From Streptomyces caelestis (GTDB taxonomy: Bacteria; Actinomycetota; Actinomycetes; Streptomycetales; Streptomycetaceae): 64,000 bases of DNA. The stretch spans positions 8,246,001 to 8,310,000 of the forward strand of contig NZ_JACHNE010000001.1 of assembly GCF_014205255.1 (NCBI RefSeq), read 5' to 3'. The notes beneath the pieces are model-generated. The model searched no databases and was not told the DNA's origin. It was given only the letters and a program-made list of their open reading frames with translations. Within the stretch, counting starts at the first letter, position 1; every line of letters starts with the position of its first letter. The position numbers and the translations under genes are program-made. Positions 9,020-16,700 of this stretch are shown piece after piece.

Positions 9020-9068
9020 GCAAGCGGCGGTCGGTGATCCGGACACCGGATCACCGACCGCCGCTTGC
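9020..9068. terminator. Bidirectional terminator, perfect 23-bp stem
   Basis: Positions 9020-9042 and 9046-9068 are exact inverted repeats (GCAAGCGGCGG...CCGCCGCTTGC) around a 3-nt loop. It separates convergent soxG and the IclR gene and can stop transcription from both sides. There is no U-tract, as is usual in Streptomyces. Confidence 0.9.
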
Positions 9069-9115
9069 CATGAGGGCCCTGTCCTGGGCAGCGACCGAGT
9101 CGGGCCTTGCGGGTC

Positions 9116-9907
9116 TCAGCCCGCATAGCCGAGACGGCGGCTGAGCTCGTCCGCTCCCGAGACCAGCAGCGGCGCGAGTTCGTGCATGCGCTCCTCGGTC
9201 AGCCGGAAGGCCGGCCCCGACGCGCTGAGAGCGGCGACGACCTCGCCTTCGTCGGAACGCACGGGAGCGGACAGGGCGTTGAGGCCCTCCTCGTATTCCT
9301 CCAGCGTGATGGCGTAGCCCTGCTCACGGGTTTGGGACAGGTCCGCCTCCAGCTTCTTCCTGGAGGTTACCGTGCGCGGTGTCAGACGGGGGAGGCCGAC
9401 CTCGGCGAGGAGCTCGTCGCGGGCCTCGCGGTCGAGGTGGGCCAGGAGGACCTTGCCGCTCGACGTGCAGTGCAGTGGAGTCAGCCGTCCCACCCAGTTC
9501 TGCGCGGCGATGGCCGACGAGCCGCGTACCTGGTAGAGGTTGATCGCGTGGTGGGACTCGAGCACGGCGATGTTCAGCGTCTCGCCCACATCGTCGACGA
9601 GACGCTCGCAGATCCCGCGCCCGTGTCTGGTGACGGCGATGCGGCCCGTCACGGCGCCGGCCAGGCGCACGACACCGAAGCCGAGACGGTACTTTCCGCG
9701 TTCGCTCTCCTGCTCGACCATCCCATGCGCTTCCAGCGCGCCGAGCAGACGGAAGGCGGTGGACTTGTGGACATCGATCGCCGCGGCCACTTCACTCACG
9801 CCCGCCTCGCCCTGCTGGGCGAGGATCTCCAGCACGGCGACAGCACGGTCAACGGACTGCACTCCGCCACTGGGAGCGCCTGCGGACTCAGCACCGTGGT
9901 TGCTCAT
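9116..9907 (-). CDS. IclR-family transcriptional regulator
   Basis: The 263-residue protein has an N-terminal winged helix-turn-helix (about residues 18-80: SVDRAVAVLEILAQQGEAGV, then DVHKSTAFRLLGALEAHGMV). An IclR effector-binding domain follows, with the family motifs LHCTSSGKVLLAHL and GYAITLEEYEEGLNALSAPV. It lies 54 bp downstream of purU on the same strand and may be cotranscribed with it. Position between the sox operon and purU/Rieske makes it the obvious candidate regulator of the C1 genes, possibly acting at the tandem GTTGC sites upstream of purU, the Rieske gene and sdaA. That assignment is inference. No such site is visible in the 54 bp before the gene itself. Confidence 0.92.
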   Translation of the reverse strand: MSNHGAESAGAPSGGVQSVDRAVAVLEILAQQGEAGVSEVAAAIDVHKSTAFRLLGALEAHGMVEQESERGKYRLGFGVVRLAGAVTGRIAVTRHGRGICERLVDDVGETLNIAVLESHHAINLYQVRGSSAIAAQNWVGRLTPLHCTSSGKVLLAHLDREARDELLAEVGLPRLTPRTVTSRKKLEADLSQTREQGYAITLEEYEEGLNALSAPVRSDEGEVVAALSASGPAFRLTEERMHELAPLLVSGADELSRRLGYAG

Positions 9908-9961
9908 GGCGAAACCCTAGGTGAAATGGTCAACAGGTGTGAGGGGTGGAGCTCATTTTCC

Positions 9962-10834
9962 TCAGCGGAAGACGACCGTACGGTTGCCGTTGACCATGAT
10001 GCGGCTCTGGCTGTGCCATTCCACCGCCCGTGCCAGGACCTGCGCCTCGACGTCGCGTCCCAGGGCGACCATGCTGTCGGGCCCCTGTGAGTGGTTCACA
10101 CGGATGACGTCCTGCTCGATGATGGGTCCCTCGTCGAGGTCCGGGGTGACGTAGTGGGCTGTCGCTCCGACGAGCTTGACGCCCCGCTCATAGGCCTGGA
10201 CGTAGGGGCGGGCGCCCTTGAAGCTCGGCAGGAACGAGTGGTGGATGTTGATCGCCCGGCCCTCGAGCTGCTTGCACAGGTCGTTCGACAGGATCTGCAT
10301 GTAGCGGGCGAGGACCACCAGGTCGATGTCCAGCTCGTCGACGAGCTCCAGCAGCCGCGCCTCCGCCTCCGGCTTCGTCTCCCGGGTGACGGGCACGTGG
10401 TGGAAGGGGATCCCGTAGCTCTCGGCGAGCGGCTCGAAGTCCCGGTGGTTGGAGACGATCGCCGGCACCTCGATGTTCAACGCGCCGGTGCGCCAGCGAA
10501 AGAGCAGGTCGTTCAGGCAGTGCCCGAACCTCGACACCATGATCAGCGTGCGCGTCGGCGTCGACGCCTCGTACAGCTGCCAGGAGATCCGGTACGCCTC
10601 CGCGACCTGGGCGAAGCCGGACCTCAGGCTTTCCAGCGACGTGCCCGGGTCCGAGACGTCGAAGTGCACCCGCATGAAGAAGCGGTCCTGCAGCCGGTCG
10701 TCGAACTGCTGGCTCTCCTGGATGTTGCCGGAGTGCCGGACCAGGAAGCCCGTGACCGCATGGACGAGGCCCGAGCGGTCGGGGCACGACAGGGTGAGGA
10801 CGAACTCGCGGCCGGTTGTGGGTCCAAGTGACAC
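9962..10834 (-). CDS. purU: Formyltetrahydrofolate deformylase
   Basis: The 290-residue enzyme hydrolyses 10-formyl-THF to THF and formate. An N-terminal ACT domain (about residues 1-85: LTLSCPDRSGLVHAVTGFL) precedes a formyl-transferase domain with SRFGHCLNDLLFRW, the catalytic NIHHSFLPSFKGARPY block and LDEGPIIEQD. The GTG at 10834 is chosen because GGGAGGG lies just upstream and the protein then has normal PurU length; the frame stays open much further upstream without meaning. In this block PurU would release the C1 unit produced by FolD as formate and recycle THF, with the molybdoenzyme at 12173-14467 as a plausible formate-oxidising partner. The promoter carries tandem GTTGC boxes. Confidence 0.95.
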   Translation of the reverse strand: MSLGPTTGREFVLTLSCPDRSGLVHAVTGFLVRHSGNIQESQQFDDRLQDRFFMRVHFDVSDPGTSLESLRSGFAQVAEAYRISWQLYEASTPTRTLIMVSRFGHCLNDLLFRWRTGALNIEVPAIVSNHRDFEPLAESYGIPFHHVPVTRETKPEAEARLLELVDELDIDLVVLARYMQILSNDLCKQLEGRAINIHHSFLPSFKGARPYVQAYERGVKLVGATAHYVTPDLDEGPIIEQDVIRVNHSQGPDSMVALGRDVEAQVLARAVEWHSQSRIMVNGNRTVVFR

Positions 10835-10863
10835 GGAGCCCTCCCAGAGGAAGTGCGTATTAC

Positions 10864-10917
10864 GCAACAGGCTGGCTGATACGCAACATGGTCCAGGCTG
10901 TGACGGTCTGGGGTCAA
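10864..10917 (-). promoter_or_regulatory. purU promoter with tandem GTTGC operator
   Basis: Read on the minus strand, TTGACC (10917-10912) is followed 24 nt later by GTTGCGTA (10887-10880) and, 19 bp further on, by GTTGCGTA again (10868-10861). The second copy is embedded in the palindrome TGCGTAATACGCA. The -35 box, the distance and the 19-bp period match the Rieske and sdaA upstream regions. Position just after the expected -10 suggests repression. Confidence 0.6.
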
Positions 10918-10921
10918 GGGC

Positions 10922-10988
10922 TTGACAGTGCTTCGGGTGGACTGCACCGTGAGTTGCGTAGCAAGAAGCTCGTTGCACATGAGGCAAC
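10922..10988 (+). promoter_or_regulatory. Rieske-gene promoter with tandem GTTGC operator
   Basis: TTGACA at 10922-10927 is followed after 25 nt by GTTGCGTA (10953-10960) and, 19 bp on, by GTTGCACA (10972-10979). The second box is also half of an inverted repeat GTTGC-N7-GCAAC (10972-10988). The -35 boxes of this promoter and the divergent purU promoter lie only 4 bp apart, so one regulator could control both. Confidence 0.6.
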
Positions 10989-11026
10989 CACTCGCCCGCC
11001 CGAGGCGCTTCACTCCGAGGTGAACC

Positions 11027-12169
11027 ATGACTACGACCGGCCTGCCGGAGAGCCTGATCGCGACCCTCCCCGGTGACCACTACACGGACCCGGAGATCTT
11101 CCGCCTGGAGCAGGAACACATCTTTGAGTCCATGTGGTTCTGCGCGGCACGCTCGTCGGAACTGGCGAAGCCGGGCGCCTTCCGGACCGTGGACGTCGGG
11201 CGGGAGAGCGTCCTGCTGACCCGGTCGCGGGACGGCTCCGTCCGGGCCTTCTTCAACGTGTGCCGACACCGGGGCGCGAAGCTGTGCACGCAGGAGTCCG
11301 GAGAGGTGAAGCGGGCCTTCCAGTGCCCGTACCACGCCTGGACGTACGACCTCAACGGCAAGCTCGTGGCGGCCCCGAACCTGACGAAGATGCCGGACGT
11401 CGGCCGCACCGAGTACGGCCTGGCGAGCGTGGCGGTACGCGAGTGGCTGGGCTATGTCTGGGTGTGCCTGGCCGAGAACCCGCCCTCGTTCGAGCAGTCG
11501 GTGATCGCGGACGTGGTAGCGCGCCTGGGCGACGTGGAGTCCATCGAGCGGTACGACGTCGAGAGCCTGGAGGTCGGCCGGCGGATCGTCTACGACGTCA
11601 AGGCCAACTGGAAGCTGATCATCGAGAACTTCATGGAGTGTTACCACTGCGCGACCATCCACCCCGAGCTGACCGAGGTCCTCCCGGAGTTCGCCGACGG
11701 CTACGCGGCGCAGTTCTACGTGGGACACGGCGCCGAGTTCGGCTCGGACGTCCAGGGCTTCACCGTGGACGGCTCGGAGGGCCTGGACCGTATCCCCACG
11801 GTCTCCGAGGAGCAGGACCGCCGGTACTACGCGATCACGGTGCGTCCGCAGGTGTTCATCAACCTCGTCCCCGACCACGTGATCTTCCACCGGATGTTCC
11901 CTGTGGCGGTCGACCGCACGATCGTGGAGTGCGACTGGCTGTACCTGAAGGGCGTGGTGGCAGGCGGCCGGGACGTCAGCCGGTCGGTCGAGCTGTTCGA
12001 CCGCGTCAACCGGCAGGACTTCGACGCCTGTGAGCGCTGCCAGCCCGCGATGAGCTCCCGGCTGTACGCCAAGGGCGGCGTCCTCGTGCCCAGCGAGCAC
12101 CACATCGGCGAGTTCCACGACTGGGTCCAGGACCGCCTCGGCACCCGCGCGACCCTCGCGGAGCGCTAG
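11027..12169 (+). CDS. Rieske-type aromatic-ring-hydroxylating oxygenase, likely glycine betaine/quaternary ammonium N-demethylase (GbcA-like)
   Basis: The 380-residue oxygenase has a Rieske [2Fe-2S] site with ligands at Cys79, His81 (CRHRGAKLC) and Cys100, His103 (CPYHAW). The mononuclear iron histidines are in MECYHCATIHPEL (His207, His212). This is the alpha subunit of a Rieske non-heme oxygenase. The subfamily to which GbcA (glycine betaine to dimethylglycine) and stachydrine demethylase belong fits the length, the YHCATIHPEL motif and the surrounding demethylation genes. The matching ferredoxin-reductase (gbcB type) is not in the window, so electrons must come from a distant gene. FdhF starts 3 bp after its stop. 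Substrate is inferred from context. Confidence 0.85.
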   Translation: MTTTGLPESLIATLPGDHYTDPEIFRLEQEHIFESMWFCAARSSELAKPGAFRTVDVGRESVLLTRSRDGSVRAFFNVCRHRGAKLCTQESGEVKRAFQCPYHAWTYDLNGKLVAAPNLTKMPDVGRTEYGLASVAVREWLGYVWVCLAENPPSFEQSVIADVVARLGDVESIERYDVESLEVGRRIVYDVKANWKLIIENFMECYHCATIHPELTEVLPEFADGYAAQFYVGHGAEFGSDVQGFTVDGSEGLDRIPTVSEEQDRRYYAITVRPQVFINLVPDHVIFHRMFPVAVDRTIVECDWLYLKGVVAGGRDVSRSVELFDRVNRQDFDACERCQPAMSSRLYAKGGVLVPSEHHIGEFHDWVQDRLGTRATLAER

Positions 12170-12172
12170 GCG

Positions 12173-14467
12173 ATGACCCGTAAGGCACCTGCCGAGGACC
12201 CCGGTGACTCCCGTCTGCGGGTGGGCCCGCCGAAGGACCACGCCGCGGGCGTTCCCGCGGTCATGTCCTCGCTGCGCCACGCCCACGCCCAGATGGGCGT
12301 CCGCCGCAGCCTGCTGACCCTGCTGAGCGTCAACCAGAAGACGGGATTCGACTGCCCGGGTTGCGCCTGGCCCGAGCCCGAGCACCGGCACCGTGCCGAG
12401 TTCTGCGAGAACGGCGCCAAAGCGGTGGCCGAGGAGGCGACCCTGCGCCGGGTCGGCCCCGGCTTCTTCGCCGAGCACACCCTGGCGGAGCTGGCCGGAC
12501 GCAGCGACTACTGGCTCGGCCAGCAGGGCCGCCTCACCCACCCCATGTACCGCGCCGCGGGCAGCGACCGGTACCGGCAGATCTCCTGGGACGAGGCGTT
12601 CGCCGTCATCGCCCGGGAGCTGGGCGCTCTCGACTCACCCGACCAGGCCGCCTTCTACACCTCCGGCCGGGCGAGCAACGAGGCCGCCTTCGTCTACCAG
12701 CTGTTCGTCCGGCTCCTCGGCACCAACAACCTGCCCGACTGCTCCAACATGTGCCACGAGTCGAGCGGCTCCGCCCTGACCGAGACCATCGGCATCGGCA
12801 AGGGCAGCGTCCGGCTGGAGGACCTGTACGAGGCCGACCTGATCCTCGTCGTCGGGCAGAACCCGGGTACCAACCACCCCCGGATGCTCTCGGCGCTCGA
12901 GACCGCCAAGGGCAGGGGGGCCCGCGTCATCTCGGTCAACCCCCTGCCCGAGGCGGGCCTGTCGCGTTTCAGGAACCCCCAGCGGCCCTCCGGCGTACTG
13001 GGGGCGGGAACCCAGCTCTCCGACCGGTTCCTGCAGATCAGGCTCGGCGGCGACCAGGCTCTCTTCCAGGCCTTCAACCGCATGCTCCTGGAGGCGGAGG
13101 ACGACGCTCCCGGCACGGTCCTCGACCGTGACTTCATCGCCGCGCACACCCACGGCTTCGAGGAGTTCGCCGACCAGGCCCGCAAGACGTCGTGGGACGA
13201 CGTCCTGGAGGCGACCGGCCTGTCGGAGCGGGAGATCCGGGAGGCGTTCCAGGAGGTGGTGTCCGCCCGGAAGATCGTCGTGTGCTGGGCCATGGGCCTC
13301 ACCCAGCACCGCCACTCCGTGCCGACGATCCGCGAGGTCGTCAACTTCCTGCTGCTGCGCGGCAACATCGGACGCCCGGGCGCCGGCCTGTGCCCCGTGC
13401 GCGGGCACTCCAACGTCCAGGGCGACCGGACCATGGGCATCCACGAGAAGCCGGACGCCGCCTTCCTGGACGCGCTCGGCGCGGAGTTCGGGTTCGTGCC
13501 GCCGCGCCACCACGGCCACGACGCGGTGGAGAGCATCCGGGCCATGCGGGACGGACAGGTACGGGTCTTCGTCGCGCTCGGCGGCAACTTCGTCTCCGCC
13601 GCTCCGGACACCGAACTCACCGAACGAGCTCTGCGCAACTGCGAGCTCACGGTGCAGATCTCCACCAAGCCCAACCGGTCCCACGCGGTGACCGGCCGCC
13701 AGGCGCTGATCCTGCCCTGCCTGGGCCGCACCGAAGCCGACCTGCGGCCCGCAGGGGAGCAGCGCGTGACGGTGGAGGACTCCATGGGCATGGTGCACCT
13801 CTCGCGCGGCCGGCTGGCGCCCGCCTCCGACGCCTTGCTGAGCGAGGTCGCGATCATCTGCCGGATGGCGAACGCGGCCCTCGACAGCGGTGGTCCGCAG
13901 GTGCCCTGGGCCGACTTCGAGGCGGACTACGACCTGATCCGGGACAGGATCGCCCGGGTGATCCCCGGCTTTGAGGACTTCAACGCCCGGGTGCGCCGGC
14001 CGGGCGGCTTCGCCCTGCCCCACCCGCCACGCGACGAGAGGCGCTTCCCCACCAGGACCGGACTGGCCAACTTCACCGTCAACCCACTGGAAGTGCTGCG
14101 CGTCCCGCGGGGGCGGCTGCTCCTGCAGACCCTCCGTTCGCACGACCAGTACAACACCACCATCTACGGCCTGGACGACCGCTACCGGGGCATCCACCAG
14201 GGCCGCAGGGTGCTCTTCGTCCACCCGGACGACCTCGCCGCGCGCGGCCTGACCGAGGGTGATCCGGTCGACATCGTCAGCGAGTTCTCCGACGGGGTCG
14301 AGCGCCGGGCACCGGCCTTCCGAACGGTCGCCTACCCCACCCCGCGTGGCTGCTGCGCCGCCTACTTCCCCGAGACCAACGTCCTCGTACCGCTGGACTC
14401 CACCGCGGAGGTCAGCAACACGCCGACATCCAAGTCCATCGTGGTCCGGCTGGAACCGGCGCACTGA
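12173..14467 (+). CDS. FdhF/YdeP-family molybdopterin oxidoreductase (putative formate dehydrogenase)
   Basis: The 764-residue protein belongs to the molybdopterin oxidoreductase superfamily. Cysteines at 61, 64 and 78 (FDCPGCAWP and AEFCENG) fit the N-terminal iron-sulfur region of the YdeP-like subfamily. Cys194 in SNMCHESSG is the likely Mo ligand, and the cofactor motifs VVGQNPGTNHPRML and RGHSNVQGDRTMGI are intact. A C-terminal molydopterin dinucleotide-binding domain (LLLQTLRSHDQYNTTIYG) closes the protein. It starts 3 bp after the Rieske stop, so the two are cotranscribed. With purU divergent and fdhD nearby, oxidation of formate released from 10-formyl-THF is a natural role. YdeP relatives have uncertain activities, so formate as substrate is inference. 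Confidence 0.85.
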   Translation: MTRKAPAEDPGDSRLRVGPPKDHAAGVPAVMSSLRHAHAQMGVRRSLLTLLSVNQKTGFDCPGCAWPEPEHRHRAEFCENGAKAVAEEATLRRVGPGFFAEHTLAELAGRSDYWLGQQGRLTHPMYRAAGSDRYRQISWDEAFAVIARELGALDSPDQAAFYTSGRASNEAAFVYQLFVRLLGTNNLPDCSNMCHESSGSALTETIGIGKGSVRLEDLYEADLILVVGQNPGTNHPRMLSALETAKGRGARVISVNPLPEAGLSRFRNPQRPSGVLGAGTQLSDRFLQIRLGGDQALFQAFNRMLLEAEDDAPGTVLDRDFIAAHTHGFEEFADQARKTSWDDVLEATGLSEREIREAFQEVVSARKIVVCWAMGLTQHRHSVPTIREVVNFLLLRGNIGRPGAGLCPVRGHSNVQGDRTMGIHEKPDAAFLDALGAEFGFVPPRHHGHDAVESIRAMRDGQVRVFVALGGNFVSAAPDTELTERALRNCELTVQISTKPNRSHAVTGRQALILPCLGRTEADLRPAGEQRVTVEDSMGMVHLSRGRLAPASDALLSEVAIICRMANAALDSGGPQVPWADFEADYDLIRDRIARVIPGFEDFNARVRRPGGFALPHPPRDERRFPTRTGLANFTVNPLEVLRVPRGRLLLQTLRSHDQYNTTIYGLDDRYRGIHQGRRVLFVHPDDLAARGLTEGDPVDIVSEFSDGVERRAPAFRTVAYPTPRGCCAAYFPETNVLVPLDSTAEVSNTPTSKSIVVRLEPAH

Positions 14468-14515
14468 CCGGCAGTCCGGTCAAGCACGCTCATGCCCGAC
14501 CGGACTCAACCGGTC
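14465..14515. terminator. Tandem hairpins between convergent FdhF and mshA-like genes
   Basis: Two short inverted repeats of the same sequence lie here: TGACCGG-CAGT-CCGGTCA (14465-14482) and GACCGG-N6-CCGGTC (14498-14515). They overlap the ends of both convergent genes and probably terminate both. Confidence 0.55.
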
Positions 14516-15784
14516 AGGCACGCTCGCGCATCGCCGCCGCGTACACGTCCGCCGTGGCCGCGGCGGCCGTGTCCCAGCCGAACGACTCGGCGTGCCGGGC
14601 GGCGGCCGCGCCCATCCGGGCCGAGAGCGCCGGGTCGTCGGCGAAGCGGCGCAGCGCCCGCGCGTAGTCCGCGGGCTTGTGCCCCGGCACCAGGACGCCG
14701 CTCACTCCGTCCGAACAGCCACCGGCAGGCCGCCGACCGCGGCCGCGATCACCGGCGTCCCGCAGGCCTGCGCCTCGGCGGCCACCAGACCGAACGACTC
14801 GCTGTATGACGGCATGACCAGCACGGTCGCCGCCCGGTACCAGTCCGCGAGCTCCGCCTGACCCACCGGAGGACGGAACAGCACCACATCACCGATGCCG
14901 AGCTGGGCGGCGAGCTTCTGCAACTCCTCCGGCCTGGCCAGGCCACTGCCGCTCGGCCCGCCCACGACCGGCACGACGATCCGCTCGCGCAGCCGAGGCC
15001 GCTCCACCAGCAGCCGGGCCACCGCACGCAGCAGGATGTCCGGAGCCTTGAGGGGCTGGATGCGGCCGGCGAAGAGCGGGATCAGTGCCTCCGTCGGCAG
15101 CCCGAGCCTGGCCCGGGCCGCGGCCCGGCCGGCCTCGCCCCCGCGAGGATCGGGCCGGAAGCGGTTCAGGTTCACGCCGGGGTGCACGACAGCGACCCTG
15201 CCGGGTTCGGCGTCGTAGTGGCGGCACAACTCGTCCGCCTCCTTCGCCGTGTTGGCGATGAGTCGGTGTGCGCCCCGGACGACCCAGGTCTCCCCGAGCA
15301 CGCGGGACTCGGGTTCGGGTGTGTCGCCCTCGGCGAGGGACGCGTTCTTGACCAGGGCCATGGTGTGCATGGCGTGCACGAGCGGTACGCGCCAGCGTTC
15401 GGCGGTGAGCCGGCCGACCTGGCCGGACAGCCAGTAGTGCGAATGCACGACGTCGTAGTACCCGGGGCGCTGCCCGGCCCGGACCCGCGTCACTCCGTGC
15501 GTGAAGTCGCACAGCCGGGCCGGCAGCTCCTCCTTGGCCAGGCCCTCGTAGGGGCCGGCGACCACATGCCGCGCCAGCACGCCGGGGGCGAGTTCGACGG
15601 TGGGTGGCAGCGCCGCCGAGGTCGCCCGGGTGAAGATCTCCACCTCGATGCCGATCGCGGCGAGGCACCTGGCGAGTTCGACGATGTAGACGTTCATACC
15701 GCCCGCGTCGCCGGTGCCCGGCTGGTGCAGCGGCGAGGTGTGCACGCTGAACATCGCGACGCGGCGGGGGCGGCGACGGCTCAC
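14514..15784 (-). pseudogene. MshA-like D-inositol-3-phosphate glycosyltransferase, frameshifted
   Basis: Two adjacent frames together make a full GT-B glycosyltransferase of the MshA type, the first step of mycothiol synthesis. The upstream part (14702-15784, 360 residues) carries SVHTSPLHQPGTGDAGGMNVY, VHSHYWLSGQVGRL and the donor-site motif MPSYSESFGLVAAEAQACGTP, then stops at VAVRTE. The remaining 63 residues (SGVLVPGHKPADYARALRRF ...) continue in another frame from 14705. Adding one base near 14700-14712 (family consensus VRDGVSG) restores one protein. Either this copy is dead or there is a sequencing error. Mycothiol synthesis is expected in this genus, so a second mshA may exist. Its start overlaps the stop of fdhD by 4 bp. 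Confidence 0.75.
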
Positions 15785-16668
15785 TCCGGGCGACCCCCTC
15801 GCGGCCCCAGGGCGATGCGCTGCTCGCCGGCGTACACGTTCATGGAGCTGCCGCGCAGGAAACCGACGAGCGTGAGGCCCGTCTCCGCCGCCAGGTCCAC
15901 CGCCAGGGAGGAGGGCGCGGAGACCGCGGCCAGCACCGGGATGCCCGCCATGACCGCCTTCTGCGCCAGCTCGAAGGACGCGCGGCCGGAGACCAGCAGG
16001 ACGGTCCGGGACAGCGGCAGCGCGCCGGACCGCAGCGCGCGGCCGATCAGTTTGTCGACCGCGTTGTGACGGCCCACGTCCTCACGCAGATCCAGCAGCT
16101 CCCCGTCCGCCGAGAAAAGCCCCGCGGCGTGCAGACCCCCGGTGCGGTCGAACACCCGCTGCGCGGCCCGCAGCCGGTCGGGAAGGGCGGCCAGCAGACC
16201 GGGAGCGACCCGGACCGGGGGAGTGTCGGCGATCGGCCAACGGGCGGTGGTCCGCACGGCGTCCAGGCTCGCCTTGCCGCACAGACCGCACGAGGAGGTG
16301 GTGTACACGTTCCGCTCGAGCGAGATGTCCGGCACCGCCACGCCGGGCGCGAGCCGCACGTCGACGACGTTGTACGTGTTCGAGCCTCCCCCACTCTCGA
16401 CTCCGCTCGAGCGGGAGGTGCCCCCAGCTTTCGCGCCCGCGCAGTACACGATGTTCGCCAGCTCCTCGGCCCGGCCGAGGACGCCCTCGCTCACCAGGAA
16501 CCCGGCCGCCAGCGCGAAGTCGTCGCCGGGCGTGCGCATGGTGATCGCGAGTGGCTTGCCGTTGAGCCGGATCTCCAGCGGCTCCTCCGCCACCAGTGTG
16601 TCCGGCCGGCTGCCCACCGCCCCGTCCCGGATGCGCAGTACGCGCCGTCGCTCGGTGACCCGTCCCAC
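15781..16668 (-). CDS. fdhD: Formate dehydrogenase accessory sulfurtransferase FdhD
   Basis: The 295-residue FdhD passes sulfur to the molybdenum cofactor and is needed for formate dehydrogenase activity. The CGLCGK motif (Cys127, Cys130) with its reactive cysteine is intact, as are RVEEPLEIRLNG-like N-terminal and DVGRHNAVDKLIGRAL C-terminal signatures. The GTG at 16668 follows GGGGAG and gives the normal length. Residues about 81-95 (AGGTSRSSGVESGGG) are not a family feature: they are encoded by a small palindromic repeat inserted without breaking the frame. The gene lies between the mshA-like pseudogene and sdaA. Its likely client is the FdhF/YdeP enzyme at 12173-14467. Confidence 0.93.
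   Translation of the reverse strand: MGRVTERRRVLRIRDGAVGSRPDTLVAEEPLEIRLNGKPLAITMRTPGDDFALAAGFLVSEGVLGRAEELANIVYCAGAKAGGTSRSSGVESGGGSNTYNVVDVRLAPGVAVPDISLERNVYTTSSCGLCGKASLDAVRTTARWPIADTPPVRVAPGLLAALPDRLRAAQRVFDRTGGLHAAGLFSADGELLDLREDVGRHNAVDKLIGRALRSGALPLSRTVLLVSGRASFELAQKAVMAGIPVLAAVSAPSSLAVDLAAETGLTLVGFLRGSSMNVYAGEQRIALGPRGGRPE
16385..16427 (-). repeat. Mini palindromic element, copy 2 (in frame inside fdhD)
   Basis: On the minus strand it reads CTGGGGGCACCTCCC, a core GCTCGAGCGGAGTCGAGAG, then TGGGGGAGG. It shares ends and core with the copy at 5526-5569 and the ends with the copy at 41823-41860. It adds about 14 Gly/Ser-rich residues to FdhD without a frameshift. Confidence 0.7.
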
Positions 16669-16700
16669 GCATGACTCCCCAGATCCAGGCTGCCGCGTCG

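Noticed and set aside
10835..12541. N-terminal extension of the purU frame by over 500 codons
   Set aside because: It runs antisense through the Rieske gene; GTG 10834 with a good ribosome-binding site gives normal PurU length.
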